From: Myrica gale
Lineage: Eukaryota > Streptophyta > Magnoliopsida > Fagales > Myricaceae
Assembly (NCBI GenBank): GCA_963930655.1
Contig: OZ005609.1
Location: 16,565,001 to 16,629,000 of the forward strand
DNA: 64,000 bases
Reading direction: 5' to 3'
A program made the position numbers and the translations under genes. Below are positions 36,571-48,700 of the stretch, piece after piece. Every line of letters starts with the position of its first letter. The first letter of the stretch is position 1. The notes beneath the pieces were generated by a model. It was given only the letters and a program-made list of their open reading frames with translations. It did not search any database and was not told where the DNA came from.

Positions 36571-37136
36571 TGTTTACCCGAAGTCATATCAAAGTTTTCG
36601 TTAGGATTCTAGTCTCTCTAGAACTTTTACCTTTGTGGCTGCCTGATTCTCTCATCTTGCTTCCTTCTCCGGCGGCGGGAGGAGCTTCCTCCCGTCCCCC
36701 TCTCCTCCTCTACTTTTGTCCTATGTGCCCGGATCTCTCAATAAATCCTCATTTCCGGCCACTTTTAGGGGTTTTTTTCCGGCGAATTTGGTAGCTAGAT
36801 CTACGCTATTCTGGAGGTTTTTGAAAACCACAACCGGCGGGGACGCCATCTACATCGACTGGAGAGGCTTTTTACACCGGCCAACTGGCGAACGCCTCCA
36901 ACTGCTGTTCGTGCCACTATATTTCGCCATTGTCTTTCCTTTTCTACTAATCATATTAGTTTGCTGCCTGATAAGGTTTTTATGCCCCTTGTGAGTCTTT
37001 GTATGACCTTTTAGTTACCCTGGTCGTTGGCCCACCAACTCTTCAGAGGGTCTGGTTCGCCCTTTAGAGCGTGTTCTTGAGGTTTTTCAATCTTCTTGAT
37101 TTTATTAATGAAAGGTGCTGCTATTATGATTAAAAA
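36571..37136 (+). mobile_element. Short non-LTR retroposon with 21-bp TSD
   Basis: The insert ends in a short poly(A) (37132-37138). It is flanked by a 21-bp duplication (36550-36570 and 37137-37157, one mismatch, beginning AAGTGATTTTAAAG). The 566-bp body has a GC-rich front part (TCCGGCGGCGGGAGGAGCTT) and a 3' part with ATGCCCCTTGTGAGTCTTTG, close to words near the 3' end of the 45.2-50.1 kb retroposon. It encodes no RT, so it is probably a LINE-derived non-autonomous element mobilised by L1 machinery. Confidence 0.75.
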
Positions 37137-37365
37137 AAGTGATTTTAAAGTTCTATTGATATTTGTATAGAAGTTATTAAAAATGATTAATGTTTGTAAA
37201 AAAAAGTAGTAAAATGTTGTATTGAAATAGGTATTTTTGTGATGTTTGGATCGTAAAAAAAAGTATAATGCAAATCCTAAAAATAAAAAAGTATAATAGG
37301 TATTTTTGTGATGTTCGAAATTGACCTTAGTTCTCTGCCCAACACAACTTCCACCTTTTAGCAAA

Positions 37366-38085
37366 AGTATAAATTACACACTAAATTTTAGAACCTTTTT
37401 AAAAAAATTTAAAAATTTTATTGACTTTATTATTTTGGTATCGAAATTCGACATAATGTCAATAGACTTATTTAACATAAAAATTCATTCCATCCAATTG
37501 AAATGTAACAAGTGTCATATATATTTAAAAAATGAAAATTAAATCTAAAATTAAATAAAAATATAATTAATTAAAACTAAAGTTTATAAAAAAAAATATA
37601 ACTATCTTTTTCTTTTTCTTTTTTAAGCATCAAGGTGGAGGGGGAGATCCTCTAGCCGTCAGAGGAGGAGGAGGAACTCCTCCCCTCCACCTCTGGCCAC
37701 CTATAACTGGGTGGCCAGCAGAAGGAAGAGGAATCCCTCCTCCAACCCAGCTCTGGGGTGGGGGAGGTCCATCTCTGGCTGCCCAGTTCTGTGTGTCAAG
37801 AGGTGGAGAGTTCCACCTCCCCTGGCGGCTAGTGGTCCTTGAAAGGATCGGGGTCCTTTTTTTTTAAAAAAAATAATAATTATATTTTTGTATCAATTTT
37901 AGATTTAATTAATTATATTTTTATTTATTTTTAGATTTATTTTTTATTTTCTAAAAATCTTTATGATATGTGTCACATTTTAATTGGGTGGGATAAATTT
38001 TCCGTTAAACAAGTCTAACGGCGTTGAGTGGAGTAAGTTTCGGTACTAAAATAACAAACTCAGTTATTTGTAAGTTTCCATTTAG
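37366..38085. mobile_element. Long-inverted-repeat MITE with GC-rich centre, copy 1
   Basis: The AT-rich arms (about 37380-37600 and 37880-38080) are inverted copies: TATTTTGGTATCGAAATTC against the inverse of the right arm TATTTTAGTACCGAAACTT, and likewise around AGACTTATTTAACA. The centre (37630-37850) is G+C-rich with CCTCCACCTCTGGCC words in both orientations. A related copy is at 44339-45040. Ends and TSD were not fixed. Confidence 0.65.
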
Positions 38086-38434
38086 GCTATAATGAATGCA
38101 ATAATTTTATAAAATCTTTAACACAAATTTCAACAATTTTTCACACAAATTTTAACATTTTTTTTTAAAAAAATATGATTTCTCTATATATTTTTTTATA
38201 TCAAACTTCAACATTTTTTTATTAAAAAATTAAATCAAATCATCTTTCTCTACACCTTTTACAAACTCTAATAAAAAATAAATATTTTTAAAACTTGTTA
38301 CTAATTTTTACACAAAAATTTATAAAACTCGAATATACATCAACTTCACAATTCTATCGAAAATTCTAAATTTTTTTATAAAACAAACATCTCCTAGAGT
38401 AACAAGCCGAAGTAAGTGGGTTGGAATTAAAATT

Positions 38435-38686
38435 GGTTAAATGCATGTCATGCCCCTGTGATATGCGGTAATAGCAAATATGCCCCTGAGGTAAACAAAG
38501 TGTTTTTCATACCCCTGAGGTAAACATTCAGGAGCAATTATGCCCTTCCGTTATGTTTAACTCAGGGGTATGAAAGGACATATTTGCTCCTGAATGTTTA
38601 CCTCAGGGGTATGAAAAGGACTTTATTTGCCTCAGGGGCATATTTGCTATTACCGCATACCACAGGGCATGACATATATTTAACCC
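38435..38686. mobile_element. Palindromic fold-back MITE, about 250 bp
   Basis: Nearly the whole unit is one inverted repeat. The left GGTTAAATGCATGTCATGCC mirrors the right GGCATGACATATATTTAACC, and TATGCCCCTGAGGTAAAC appears in both orientations several times. Flanks share TAAAATT (left 38428-38434, right from 38687-38693), compatible with an 8-9-bp Mutator-type duplication. No coding content. Confidence 0.75.
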
Positions 38687-38693
38687 TAAAATT

Positions 38694-39237
38694 TTTGTAT
38701 AATTTTTTATCTGAAATTATTATACAGTTCAGATAAAAATATACACAATATTGTATGTTTTTTTAAATAATATTAAATAATGCATAATTTATTTATTACA
38801 TTTATCCCTTTTTAAAATATATGATACAATCCCATTAAAAAATTTCAGAAAATCCTTTCTAGTGTTTAAGTAGTTATTATTTACTAAGGAAAAAGTGTTT
38901 TATTGAAGCTATAGTAGGTGACTAAATGGTTAAATAAAGACGAAATTGCACTTATGGCCTGTGAGGTATTCAAAAGTTAGAATTGAGTCTATGAAATAAA
39001 AAATTAGTCATTTAGCTCTATGAGGTAATGATTCGGAAAAAAAAACTCCTCCGTTGACCTATGTCCCCCTTCGTTAACGATGAATGTTGACATGTCAAAT
39101 TAATGTTGCATCAATCCAATCAAATTATGTTACGTACTCAATTTAAACGTGTCAGCCACAAATATCATGTCAGCACTGATCCAGTCAATCACTTACGTCA
39201 CGTCATTGCTACATCCCAACAAAAATATTAGAAAAAA
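38694..39237. other. AT-rich spacer between transposons
   Basis: No gene is seen. The 38940-39180 part contains words such as TTAGCTCTATGAGG that recall TIRs of plant MITEs, but I could not pair them. Confidence 0.35.
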
Positions 39238-41369
39238 GGGAAAATTACACTTCTCGCCCCCTGACTATGGGGTCCCTCACACATTCACCCCATATTAATG
39301 ATTTCGTGACATTTAGCCATCCATCTACCGCTGGCCCACATTTCACACCCCGTCATTTGCTTTTTCGTCATTTTGAACAGAAAACATTACACTTGCGTTG
39401 CACCCCATTCTTCTTCCTGTTTTTACCCCTACTCATGTGACTAAACTTAATGTGATACCCCATTTTAAAAATAACAAAACGAATGTGCTTTTAATATTAT
39501 AAAAATGCCCTCAGAACCACTTTTGAAATCGTGTTTTCAATTTCAGTAGGGTATTTGTGAAAGAGACAGTGCGAGGAGGAGGGACCCTACCAACGCCCAA
39601 ACACCATCGTCGTTGTCGATCTTAGAGCATTTCTTCACTGTGGAACACTGTGTTTCTCACCTTTAGACGAATTTGGTAAATATCGTACCTTTTTTCATTG
39701 ATTTTAAAAAATTTCTCTGTTTCTAGGGTTTCGACGACAACAATATCTTTCACCCATTCAACAGAACATTGAATCGTTCATTCCAGTTTAGTTAATAGAA
39801 CATTGAATCGTTCATTTATGTTTTATTCCAGTTTAGTTAAACACCATTTAATATACATTGAATCGTTCATTCCACTTTTGATATTGTGTGACTTGGGGAT
39901 TTTGTGAGTACAATGAGTAGAAGTGTGTTTCAAGGTTCAATATTGTGGTGATTGTGAATATGGAGCATATGTATGTCCTGTGAATGATAATTTTAGCACG
40001 AAGCAATCTAGTGTACATTTTTTTTAATGGCCCCCCGTGTAGTGAAATTTTTTTTCCATATATTGAAAATCCAACAGTCAACACCAGTGTAGCAGCTGAC
40101 GTAACAAAGGTAAGGACAATTTTGTTGCTTTTAAAATATTCGCGTGGTGATGGATTAAACTTGACTAAGGATTTATGATGCAGAAGAAAAAGAGTGATGG
40201 ACCATCAAGGATTCGACAAAGACAATCAGATCGCCTGAGGGCTCAATTCGGGAGTCAGACCAGCAAGAGCGATGGAACCCCTGCTGTCTTTGACTTGACA
40301 ACAGGCGAATCTCAAGCCCTGACAACAACACCGGTCGAAGTGGTTCCAAGATGGAGAGTGCCATGAAACTTTGGGAGGAGAAGTGAAGGGAAAGCGTCCC
40401 GCGTGGCAGTATTAGATTTAAGTTGGGTTTTGTAACTAATGACTATCTTATAGTTTGTTAACCATCGACACTTTTGTATGGAAGGATATGTAAGATTTGA
40501 GACACTTTTGTTTCTGTATGGCAGGTTATCGATGAATGATCATTTTGCCATTAGCTTTATTTCATGTATACGATTGAAGCCTGTCGTTTGAAGCTACTTC
40601 TCTCGCAACTTGGCGAAAAAGAGAATGGTGGATAACTTGTATGGCAACGGTTTCTGTGTCTTGTAATTAACAAATTAATTAAAAGCATGTATTGCATGTC
40701 ACATGCCGTATGTCAAAGTAGCTAGACAAAGATTTCAGTTCCGCTTTAAACATCGAGAAAGTCCAAAAGAAAATGCCACAGAAGTTCACGACTTCCTAAA
40801 CCAAACCAAAAAGATGCAAGTTTCAAGCAAATTGCAACGTCGCCCATGTACTCCATGTTTGACAGGTTATGTTTTCATCATTTATGTATCCTTATTTTCA
40901 AATATCCTGTTGCACCAAATTGAATAGAACATAGTTTGTAGAAACTAACTAAAACATTGGATAGATGACAAATTAAGAGCACATAAGAAGTTCATATTGA
41001 CACCAACAAAATAAAAGCCCAATACACGTGCAATAAAAAGAAGGCTTTTGGGCAACACTAGCATTTTAACACACGTGATACATAAAGATCTATGGGAGCA
41101 TTGACTGTTCAACATGACCATTATCAGTTCCTGAAAAACACAGACAGATCACAGTACCAAAAAACACTCAAGATATTAGCAAAGCCCTCTTATATCGCCT
41201 TTGTACAAACTCAAGCTTCTGATTCAGGGTCTCCATTTTCCAATCGGTGTTGCTCTCGTTTTCCTTCTAAGGTCTCAACCTTCTGATTTAGAGTCTCCAC
41301 TTCCAATCGATGTTGTTGTTGGTGTCGTTCTAAGGTCTCAACCTTCATTTTCAAGGTCACCACTTCTAG

Positions 41370-41825
41370 CTATTGTTTCTCATACTCTGCATCCATATAA
41401 GTAGTACACTTTCCAGAATCTTTTTGCAATTGTGATTCAACTCTTGTAGTCTCTTCATTATTCTTCTCATGCCGGTCTTGTAGCCTCCTCAACACTCTCT
41501 TAACATGATGGCACATCTCAGGGTCATACCATAAGAAATATTCACAAGGTTTGTCGTACTGCATCATTAAACACAATTAATGATCAATCAAGTTGGTTTT
41601 TTAGTAAATTATGTAATTACTGAAAAAATTACCTTATAATTAACAAAACTAAAAAAAGGCATAAAAAATTAGCTTAAGTAAATGATGTCTTCAAAATTGC
41701 TTCAAGACCACAGTTGCAAATTCGACTTAGCAATGCCGATGAGGTTAGCGTGCTAGCATCACTGCTCGCACCTATGTGATGCCATCTGGCCCACAAAGCT
41801 AACAACTCACAATATCAGCTTCAGT
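41370..41825 (-). pseudogene. GRF zinc-finger protein relic (At4g04775-like)
   Basis: Two minus-strand pieces fit the plant GRF-zinc-finger family of small, often transposon-linked proteins. The first, near 41690-41800, gives LLSRICNCGLEAILKTS (CXCG start of the finger). The second, 41576-41370, gives DKPCEYFLWYDPEMCHHVKR (CXYFXWYD half) followed by a charged helix (RRLQDRHEKNNEETTRVESQ). The second piece follows an acceptor-like ATGCAG. The middle of the finger (the usual NPGRRFFGC part) is not found between them, so the domain looks incomplete. Function is unknown for the family; nucleic-acid binding is assumed. Its position between MULE TIRs suggests carriage by the transposon. Confidence 0.6.
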
Positions 41826-42119
41826 ATAACTAAAAAACACCAAATCACTAACACTAGTCACTATCTCTATCTCAGGTTCAGTAGAAGCAAAAATCAACAG
41901 CTCACTACCAATTCATACCCATACGACGTTGTCAACGTGGGTCGACGCTGGAGATTTTATTAAGAGTGATGTTTACTTCGGTCAAGTACAAGTCAATCGC
42001 AAACGAAGATGATCTCCCTTCAACGCTTGTAGGAGCAGACCTCATTTGGCAGTCACAAACCCCATTTGTGTTCTCGTTTGCACAAAGAACAATAATCGAT
42101 ATTCAAATTGTCAGTCCTA

Positions 42120-43360
42120 GTTTCAGGATTAAGGCAACCCAAGAGGGGGGGTGAATTAGTTTTCTAAAACTTTTCGATATTAACCCCCCAAAACCGTGTT
42201 TGCAAAGTAAATACTAATTTAACACAAGTATAATGATATAACAAGTATGTAAGTGCTAAATGTAAATAGTAGGGATAAAGAAAGCAAACACGTGATTTTT
42301 AGGTAGTTCGGCAAACCCGTCTACATCCACCCCTCAAGCTCCTTCACCGAGCCTTGAGGTTTCTCCATTATTCTTCAAATAGCTTTACACACTAGCTTCC
42401 GGGTGCTAGTGAACCCTACAAGTGTTTTCCCGGGATCAACACTCAAACCCTCCCAAGTGATTTTTCGGGCTCACCACTCACAACCTATCCAAGCTTAAGA
42501 TATACCCTCTCTAAACTTCTTCTTTAGTGAACAACCTCACTAAAGGAAACACCTCTTTTGGATAGGTAGATGGAAGAACAAAAACTTTATTGATAGAATA
42601 GATATGAAAATGGAAAGCTCTATCTCTTCATTCACACAAAGACAAGGATATGAAAGTGTGTTTTGTGTGAATGCTATGAGAAATATAGAATAAGAAAATT
42701 TAGAATATTTCTCAAGTAGTAGAAATGATATGTGGTCGTTAGTACTACATTTTAGACGTTTTGGATGTGTATTTATAGGCCACATATGAAAACTAGCCGT
42801 TTATAGCCGTTGAGGGTCGATTTGACAATTTTACCGTTGTACCGGTCGACCGCTTCATGTACCGGTCGACCGGTTCAAGTAGCCGTTGCCCAACGGTCAT
42901 AAATTTGAATGTTGTCAATGATCGACCGCTTCATGTAGAGGTCGACCGCTACAAAAAGTTCATCGACCGGTTCATTTAAAACTATGTTTTTGACCACTTT
43001 TAAACACCTAATTTTAAAGACTTACTTCCCATAAGTATATGAAGGGTTTGAGAGTATATTTGGAGTGTTTTGAAACCTTTAAAAACATTTTAATCTTTCA
43101 AACAAAAGGTAAAACGGTTTATGCACGTTTTGAAAGATATGCAAGTGTATAATTCAAATCCTTGTCAAATGTGAAATAAAGAGTTACAAGGATTATACCC
43201 TAAGGTCTTGAATCTTCACTTTGAGCTCTTTGCATCTTCTTGTTCTTCTTTCTTCAAGTCTTTGGCTCTTTTATCAAGCCGTCTTTGTCTTTGAAGATGT
43301 CCACTTTATAAATTTGATCCATTTATTTAAATCATCAAAATCTCGATTGTGCACAAAAGC
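42120..43360. repeat. Probable dispersed repeat nested in the MULE
   Basis: The left edge reads GAGGGGGGGTGAATTAG, followed by AGTTCGGCAAACCCGTC and CCTTCACCGAGCCTTGAGG. These words resemble a common dispersed repeat of plant genomes, though I cannot name the family. Around 42835-42970 the words GGTCGACCG and TCATGTA recur several times. No open frame of note and no firm ends were found. Confidence 0.35.
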
Positions 43361-43593
43361 CAACACAAATATGTGGGGACAAATTGTAAATCACACAAGC
43401 AGGGGTAAAATGGAGAGAAGAAGGGGGTGCAACGCACGTGTAATATTTTTCCGTTCAAAATGATGGAAAAACAGATGGCGGGGTGCGAAATGTAGGCCAA
43501 CGATAGATGGAGGGCTAAATGTCACGAAATCATTAATATGGGGTGCAATGTGCGAGAGACCCCATAATCAAGGGCGAGAAGTGTAATTTTTCC

Positions 43594-44338
43594 AAAAAAA
43601 ACTACAAAAAAATTTCTCCCTTCCCATCCTAGCGAATCTACTCTCACATTCTCGCCCTAAAATCTAAAACTAAATATAATCCCCATATATCAAATATTTA
43701 TCGTTAACAAAATGGGACGAATGAAGGCAGAGGCCTCCTTTTTTCCGAAATCATTACCCATAAAAAGCTATGTCTGATTTGTTTTGCAACTTTTGAATAC
43801 TGGATGTGAGTGTAATTTGCCTTGAATAAAAGAAAATGCTTTAAGCGAATTTATAGTACTGGTATTACGTGGCAGGGGAATTGATATTTAATGGGTCTGC
43901 CCTTTTCTTTTACAGGTCGTTGAAGTCTACAGGGAAACACGTCCTATATTGGGGGGTTTGCCTGGAACACTTGCAACCTATCTTTCTTTGTGGGCACATT
44001 ATTATTTCTTTATTCTTCACTCTTCTTGTCACCGACAGCTGTTTGCTTGGTGATATTTTTAAATTTAAATTTACTGTATACCAGCTTAAGTTACACTTCT
44101 ACCCCTCCACTAAATTTATTGCATTGTGAAAAAAAGAAGCTCCTTTCTCTTTTTCTTTTTTCTTTTCCTTTTTATAAGGGAATTTCCACGAACTTTTCAT
44201 TGGAAAACTTTGGCTTTATATCACCTTTAAAAGTTGGTAGAGAGTAAGTAATTTGGGATGAATAGGAACTTTACAGGAAATCCCTCTAAAACCTCAAAAA
44301 AAAAAGTTTAAATCCTTGCCGAACTTTCTGTCTCAAAT
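43594..44338. other. Spacer, nothing firm
   Basis: A plus-strand frame at 43869-44129 and an alternative frame over the same bases (PILGGLPGTLATYLSLWAHY) were examined; neither is recognised. The 44140-44330 part is T-rich. Confidence 0.35.
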
Positions 44339-45040
44339 AATTAGAAATATACAAATATCACAGTGAGTTTTAACGTCTTTTTTGAAAACTCACCGGGTTT
44401 TAAAAAATATCAAACTGCTCAATAGATTTATCATTTTTGTATAAAAAATTACTGAACCCAACGCCGTTTGACTCGTTTAACGAAAAATCCATCATGTCCA
44501 ATCACAATATGACACGTGTCACTAAAAAATAAAACTAAAAAATAAAACTAAAAAATAAAACTAAAATTAATAAAAAAACATTATTAATTTTTTTAAAAAA
44601 AAGATCGAGTAACTCCGATCTTTTCACGGTGAAAGGGAATCCCCCCTCCACCTCTGGCCCATGACCGACGGGTGGGTGGGGAGTTGGGGGACCTCCCCCA
44701 TCCCGCAACCCACGCGACGGGTGGAGGAGGTCCACCCATGACCGCCTAGAATTGGGCGCCAGAGGTGGAGGGGACCCCTCCACAGTGAAATTTCTCTTTT
44801 TTTTTTAAAAAAAAATTAAAAAATATTTTTTATTAATTTTAGATTTTTTTATTTAGTGACACGTGTCATATTGTGATTGAACGTGATGGATTTTCCGTTA
44901 AACGAGTCTAATGACGTTGTGTTCAATGATTTTTGATACAAAAATGATAAACCTAGTGAGGAGTTTGAAATTTTTTAAAATCCGGTGAGTTTTCAAAAAA
45001 TGCGTTAAAACCCAGTGTGGTATTTGTATATTTTCCTTAA
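44339..45040. mobile_element. Long-inverted-repeat MITE with GC-rich centre, copy 2
   Basis: The left end AAATATACAAATATCACAGT and the inverse of the right end AAATATACAAATACCACACT begin arms of roughly 230 bp, which continue through GTTTTAACG, AAAACTCACCGG and GACACGTGTCA. The centre (44630-44790) is GC-rich with CCCTCCACCTCTGG in both orientations. It shares the CGTTAAAC(G/A)AGTCTAA word and the GC centre with 37366-38085, so the two are one family. No coding content. Confidence 0.75.
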
Positions 45041-45731
45041 ATACAAATATCTTAATCAACCCCACAATTTCTTTATAGTTAGGGACAAATGCACATATAG
45101 TGACACTTATGGTCCTATGAAAGTCAAGTCTCCTTGGGTAAAGCATGACTGCACGACAGAATGGAAAGAGTATATGTTAATGATGGTGAGAAGAAAAATA
45201 TAGGTAACTTTGAAAAAAACAAATTAAAAAAACTAAGCTTCTCTCTCTAACAACCCCTCTCTCTAAACTCTTTGTTTTTCGCCCACCCTCAGTGCCCCTA
45301 CGGAGGAGGGGGGAGCTCCGGCTCCTTCACCCACTCCTTCTTTTTTCTTTTCGTTTTCCCCTCCCCCTTCCCTTTCTTTCTCTCAGGTCCGGTTGGTTGT
45401 GGTTTGGTTGAATGATTTTTTGGTTTTTCTTTGCAGGTAGCTTCCAAGCGGTGCTCAGCGGTTTCCGTCTCCTTTGGACACGCACGCGCCGACTGGTTGG
45501 ACTCCGCACGCTGAGAGCTACCAGGACCATCTTCCCTGGCACTCAACAGGCGACATGTCTTGCTCCACGCGCACCACGCTCTGCGCGTGGATCTGATGCG
45601 CCGAGGCTATGGGCCTCGCGTGTGTGCCCCTCCGACACCCGAATCATGCTCCCCTCCTCCGGAGTGGACTGTGCGGCTCCTGTCCTACATGTTTCACTAT
45701 GGATCTCCTTCTCCGTCCCCCACGCACCGAC

Positions 45732-48700
45732 TGTGAGACCCCGCTTATTTCTTTTGTTATTTCCTATGTATTAGCTTTTAATTTCTTATGTATTAGCTTT
45801 AATTTTTATTATGGAGCCATATTTTTGGCCAATGTATGGCCTAAGCTTTATGTTAAGGTACATCAATTAATATGATATTTTATTTCATGAAATTTTTCCT
45901 AAATGATTTTCTTTTCATTATGGAAGTTTTGTGCAAGTTTAAATTATATTTCCCTAAGAGCCGAAACTTGCAAGGTAAGTTTCTCTTATGGATTTATATT
46001 TTTCATTTGCCTAATATATTTCATAATCCATAAAACTAAATTATGATTAGAGATTTATATATATTGGCCGAAAATAATTAAATGGAAAATCATGAATTTC
46101 TTTTAAGTATTTGAATATTTTTGTGTGTCATTAATAGGTGGCATATATATTTATTATGTGACCTAAATTAGTAGTTGAATTATCATTAGAATATTAGATG
46201 ATAAGCTACTAGGCATATGATAAGTTTTAAGAGAGTTTAAATGATAAGCACACTTGCTTATCATAATGATAAGCTAGGGAACTTTTGTTATGATAGGTTG
46301 TTGTGACTATCGTAGAGATAAGCTAGAACTATTATCTTAAGATAAGTTGTCATGCTTATGAGATGATAAACTATGTAATTGAACAAGATAAGCTAGAGAG
46401 CTTATAGGAGATAAGTTAGGTGAAAAAGTAACTAAGTTGAAAGTTAGTTGTGATAGTAACTAAGTTAGTTGTATTTTAACCAAACATCATGAATGAACTA
46501 AACAAGAGGCAAACCAAGAGGTGACAAAGCCATTTACGTAGGAGTGAAAATCCATAAAGTCTGTAGGCCATGTGAGTTGTAAAGAAGTGATAAGAGAGCA
46601 ATTAATTGACAAGACAATTCAATGGAAGAGAAATGAGAGAAAATCAAATGCAAGGGCAAGAGATCACGTGGGATAGCAAGCATGAGGAGGCAAGTGATGA
46701 TGTGAGAGAAAGTGAAAAGCCAAAAGGGGAGAAAAAGACATGCCATGGTCGGCCAATGCAACCCAAATTCACCCCCCCTTTTCTTCCCTCTCTCTTGTCA
46801 TTTTCAACACCTCATGTCAATTGTCATTGCAATAACTCACCTTGGGACACTCAATTGCTTCATGTGAATTCCCTCACACTTAGCATTTCAATTCTCACAC
46901 TTCATTGTTTCTCTTGGCCGAATACCCCATTCCATTTCACTCTCTCTCTCTCTTTTCCTCTCTTGGCCGAACCTTACCCTTGAGCTCAAGCCTTGTTCTT
47001 TTCCTCTTGCAACCTAAATCACTCTCTAAAGTTCTAAGTTTGGTTCTCTCCTTGAGGTGACCGAACCTTCCCTTTGTGCAACTCCATTCCTCTCTTGAAA
47101 ATTTGTACTCACTTAGCCACTTTTTCCTTGAAGAAATTTAACTCACTTCCTTAGAGCTAAATCATTCAAGTTTACCTTATTTCTCCCCACCATAAAATCT
47201 ACCTTAGCACCTTATAATCAAGCTTGGAACCACTCCAAAAAGGGTGAACCGAAAGTTTGGAGAAGGAAGGATCTTGGTGAAAATTTGGTGATTAGTGGAA
47301 GGTAGAGGTAGACTTGATTTCACATAGTGTTTTTGCTTAAAGTTCTTTATAAGTTCTGACCTAAGGTATTTTATTGTGCTAGGTACTCAAGGCTTGTGTT
47401 TAATCATCAAGGTAAGGCCAAAAATGTGGTTGTTAGTTCTAAGATTTATGGTGGCCGAATATCACTTGGTTGGATTTGAGGTGGTACCTTGGTTTGGTTA
47501 GATCTTGAGATTATGAGACCAACCTTAAGTTATAATGTTAGATCTAGCTATGTGAGCATGAGATCCGAACTTAAATGTTAGAAAGATGTTAAAGGATGAA
47601 CAATGCATGCTAGTATGGTCTTAAAATGCAAAAGGTATGCATGATGCAAGTTTTGCCATGAAGGGTTGTGATTGATGGTGTTGGCCGAAACTTATAGGTG
47701 TTGGATCTTCAAATATAATTTTGTTAAATGTCAATTTGATGAATGACCATGATATGTATACAATTTTGGTGAACACATGCATATGGGCTAGTCTTGAAAT
47801 ATAATAGGTTGCATGCAAATCGAAAGGGCTAATCATTCTATGAACATGTGTGTTGGCCGAATATGACATTGTGCTAGATCTAGAAGTTGTGTTGTGATTG
47901 GTAGATCCTAGGTTATGAATCTGAAAATGGAGGATGAGATCACCATTGGAGAAGAAAACTTAGACAATGAATGCTTAAAATGGTACATGGCCGAATGACC
48001 TAATAAGTGGAACCCTAATAGCAACCCTATAAATAAGATTATGTTACATGTGATGAATAAATAAATTAGGGTTATAGTCGAATGGATTAGAGAATAAAAG
48101 CTCGATCATAAAACACACCATATTAGTAAGAGAAAACATAGATAATAGGCTTAAAGATTCGGGTTAAAAGGAATTAGCAAAACTTTGTGGTGTTAAGTAT
48201 AGATTGAGGATTTAACTAGGTTGGCCGAAACTTATGGTGAACAAAAATAACTTATATTTACGGGTTGCATAAAGATCTAATGTCAAGCCAAGGATTAATT
48301 ATAATTAGGGTTAGTAATTGGTAAACTTAAAGACCTAGTTAAATGTATGTAATAAAAGAAATATTAGGATTTGATTATAGTGCAATTAGCTTGCTAATTA
48401 GAAAACTAAGTAAGATGATTAATAATAAATTTCTATATAAAAACTTTGTGAATAATATTATATTTTCAGAAATATATCTTTGGGTAATAACCGATTTAAA
48501 ATACAAATATTTAACTTGTACGATTACGTACTTAATTCTTAGTACTAAGAAATGTTTGAATCGCATGTAGGCGATCTTCACATCTTTACACATAATCAAG
48601 GAGACCGATGTAAGTGGAACTTGTAAGTGAATCTTACACTTTTATGAAAACTGGAATGACACACTGCATTGATTCATGAACAAGCATGATGTTTCAAGCA

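Larger units (their letters stand above)
39238..43593. mobile_element. Mutator-like element (MULE), about 4.36 kb, long TIRs
   Basis: The left end GGGAAAATTACACTTCTCGC and the inverse of the right end GGAAAAATTACACTTCTCGC begin inverted repeats of roughly 200-230 bp. They continue through GGGGT(C)CC, CATATTAATGATTTCGTGAC and ATTTAGCC to GTGCAACGCA. GGGAAAATTACA termini with long TIRs are typical of plant MULEs. No MULE transposase is recognisable. The interior holds a GRF-zinc-finger relic (minus, 41370-41825), an unknown plus-strand frame (40175-40366, MMQKKKSDGPSRIRQRQSDR) and a region that looks like a separate insertion (about 42120-43360). The expected 9-bp TSD is obscured by A-runs on both sides. 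Confidence 0.75.

Noticed and set aside
43869-44129. 86-aa frame with hydrophobic stretches
   Set aside because: T-rich sequence gives chance Phe/Leu runs; an alternative frame is equally open and neither is recognised.
46606-46983. 125-aa frame
   Set aside because: It lies inside the solo LTR, has low-complexity Ser/Pro/Leu, and is not conserved as a frame in the second copy.
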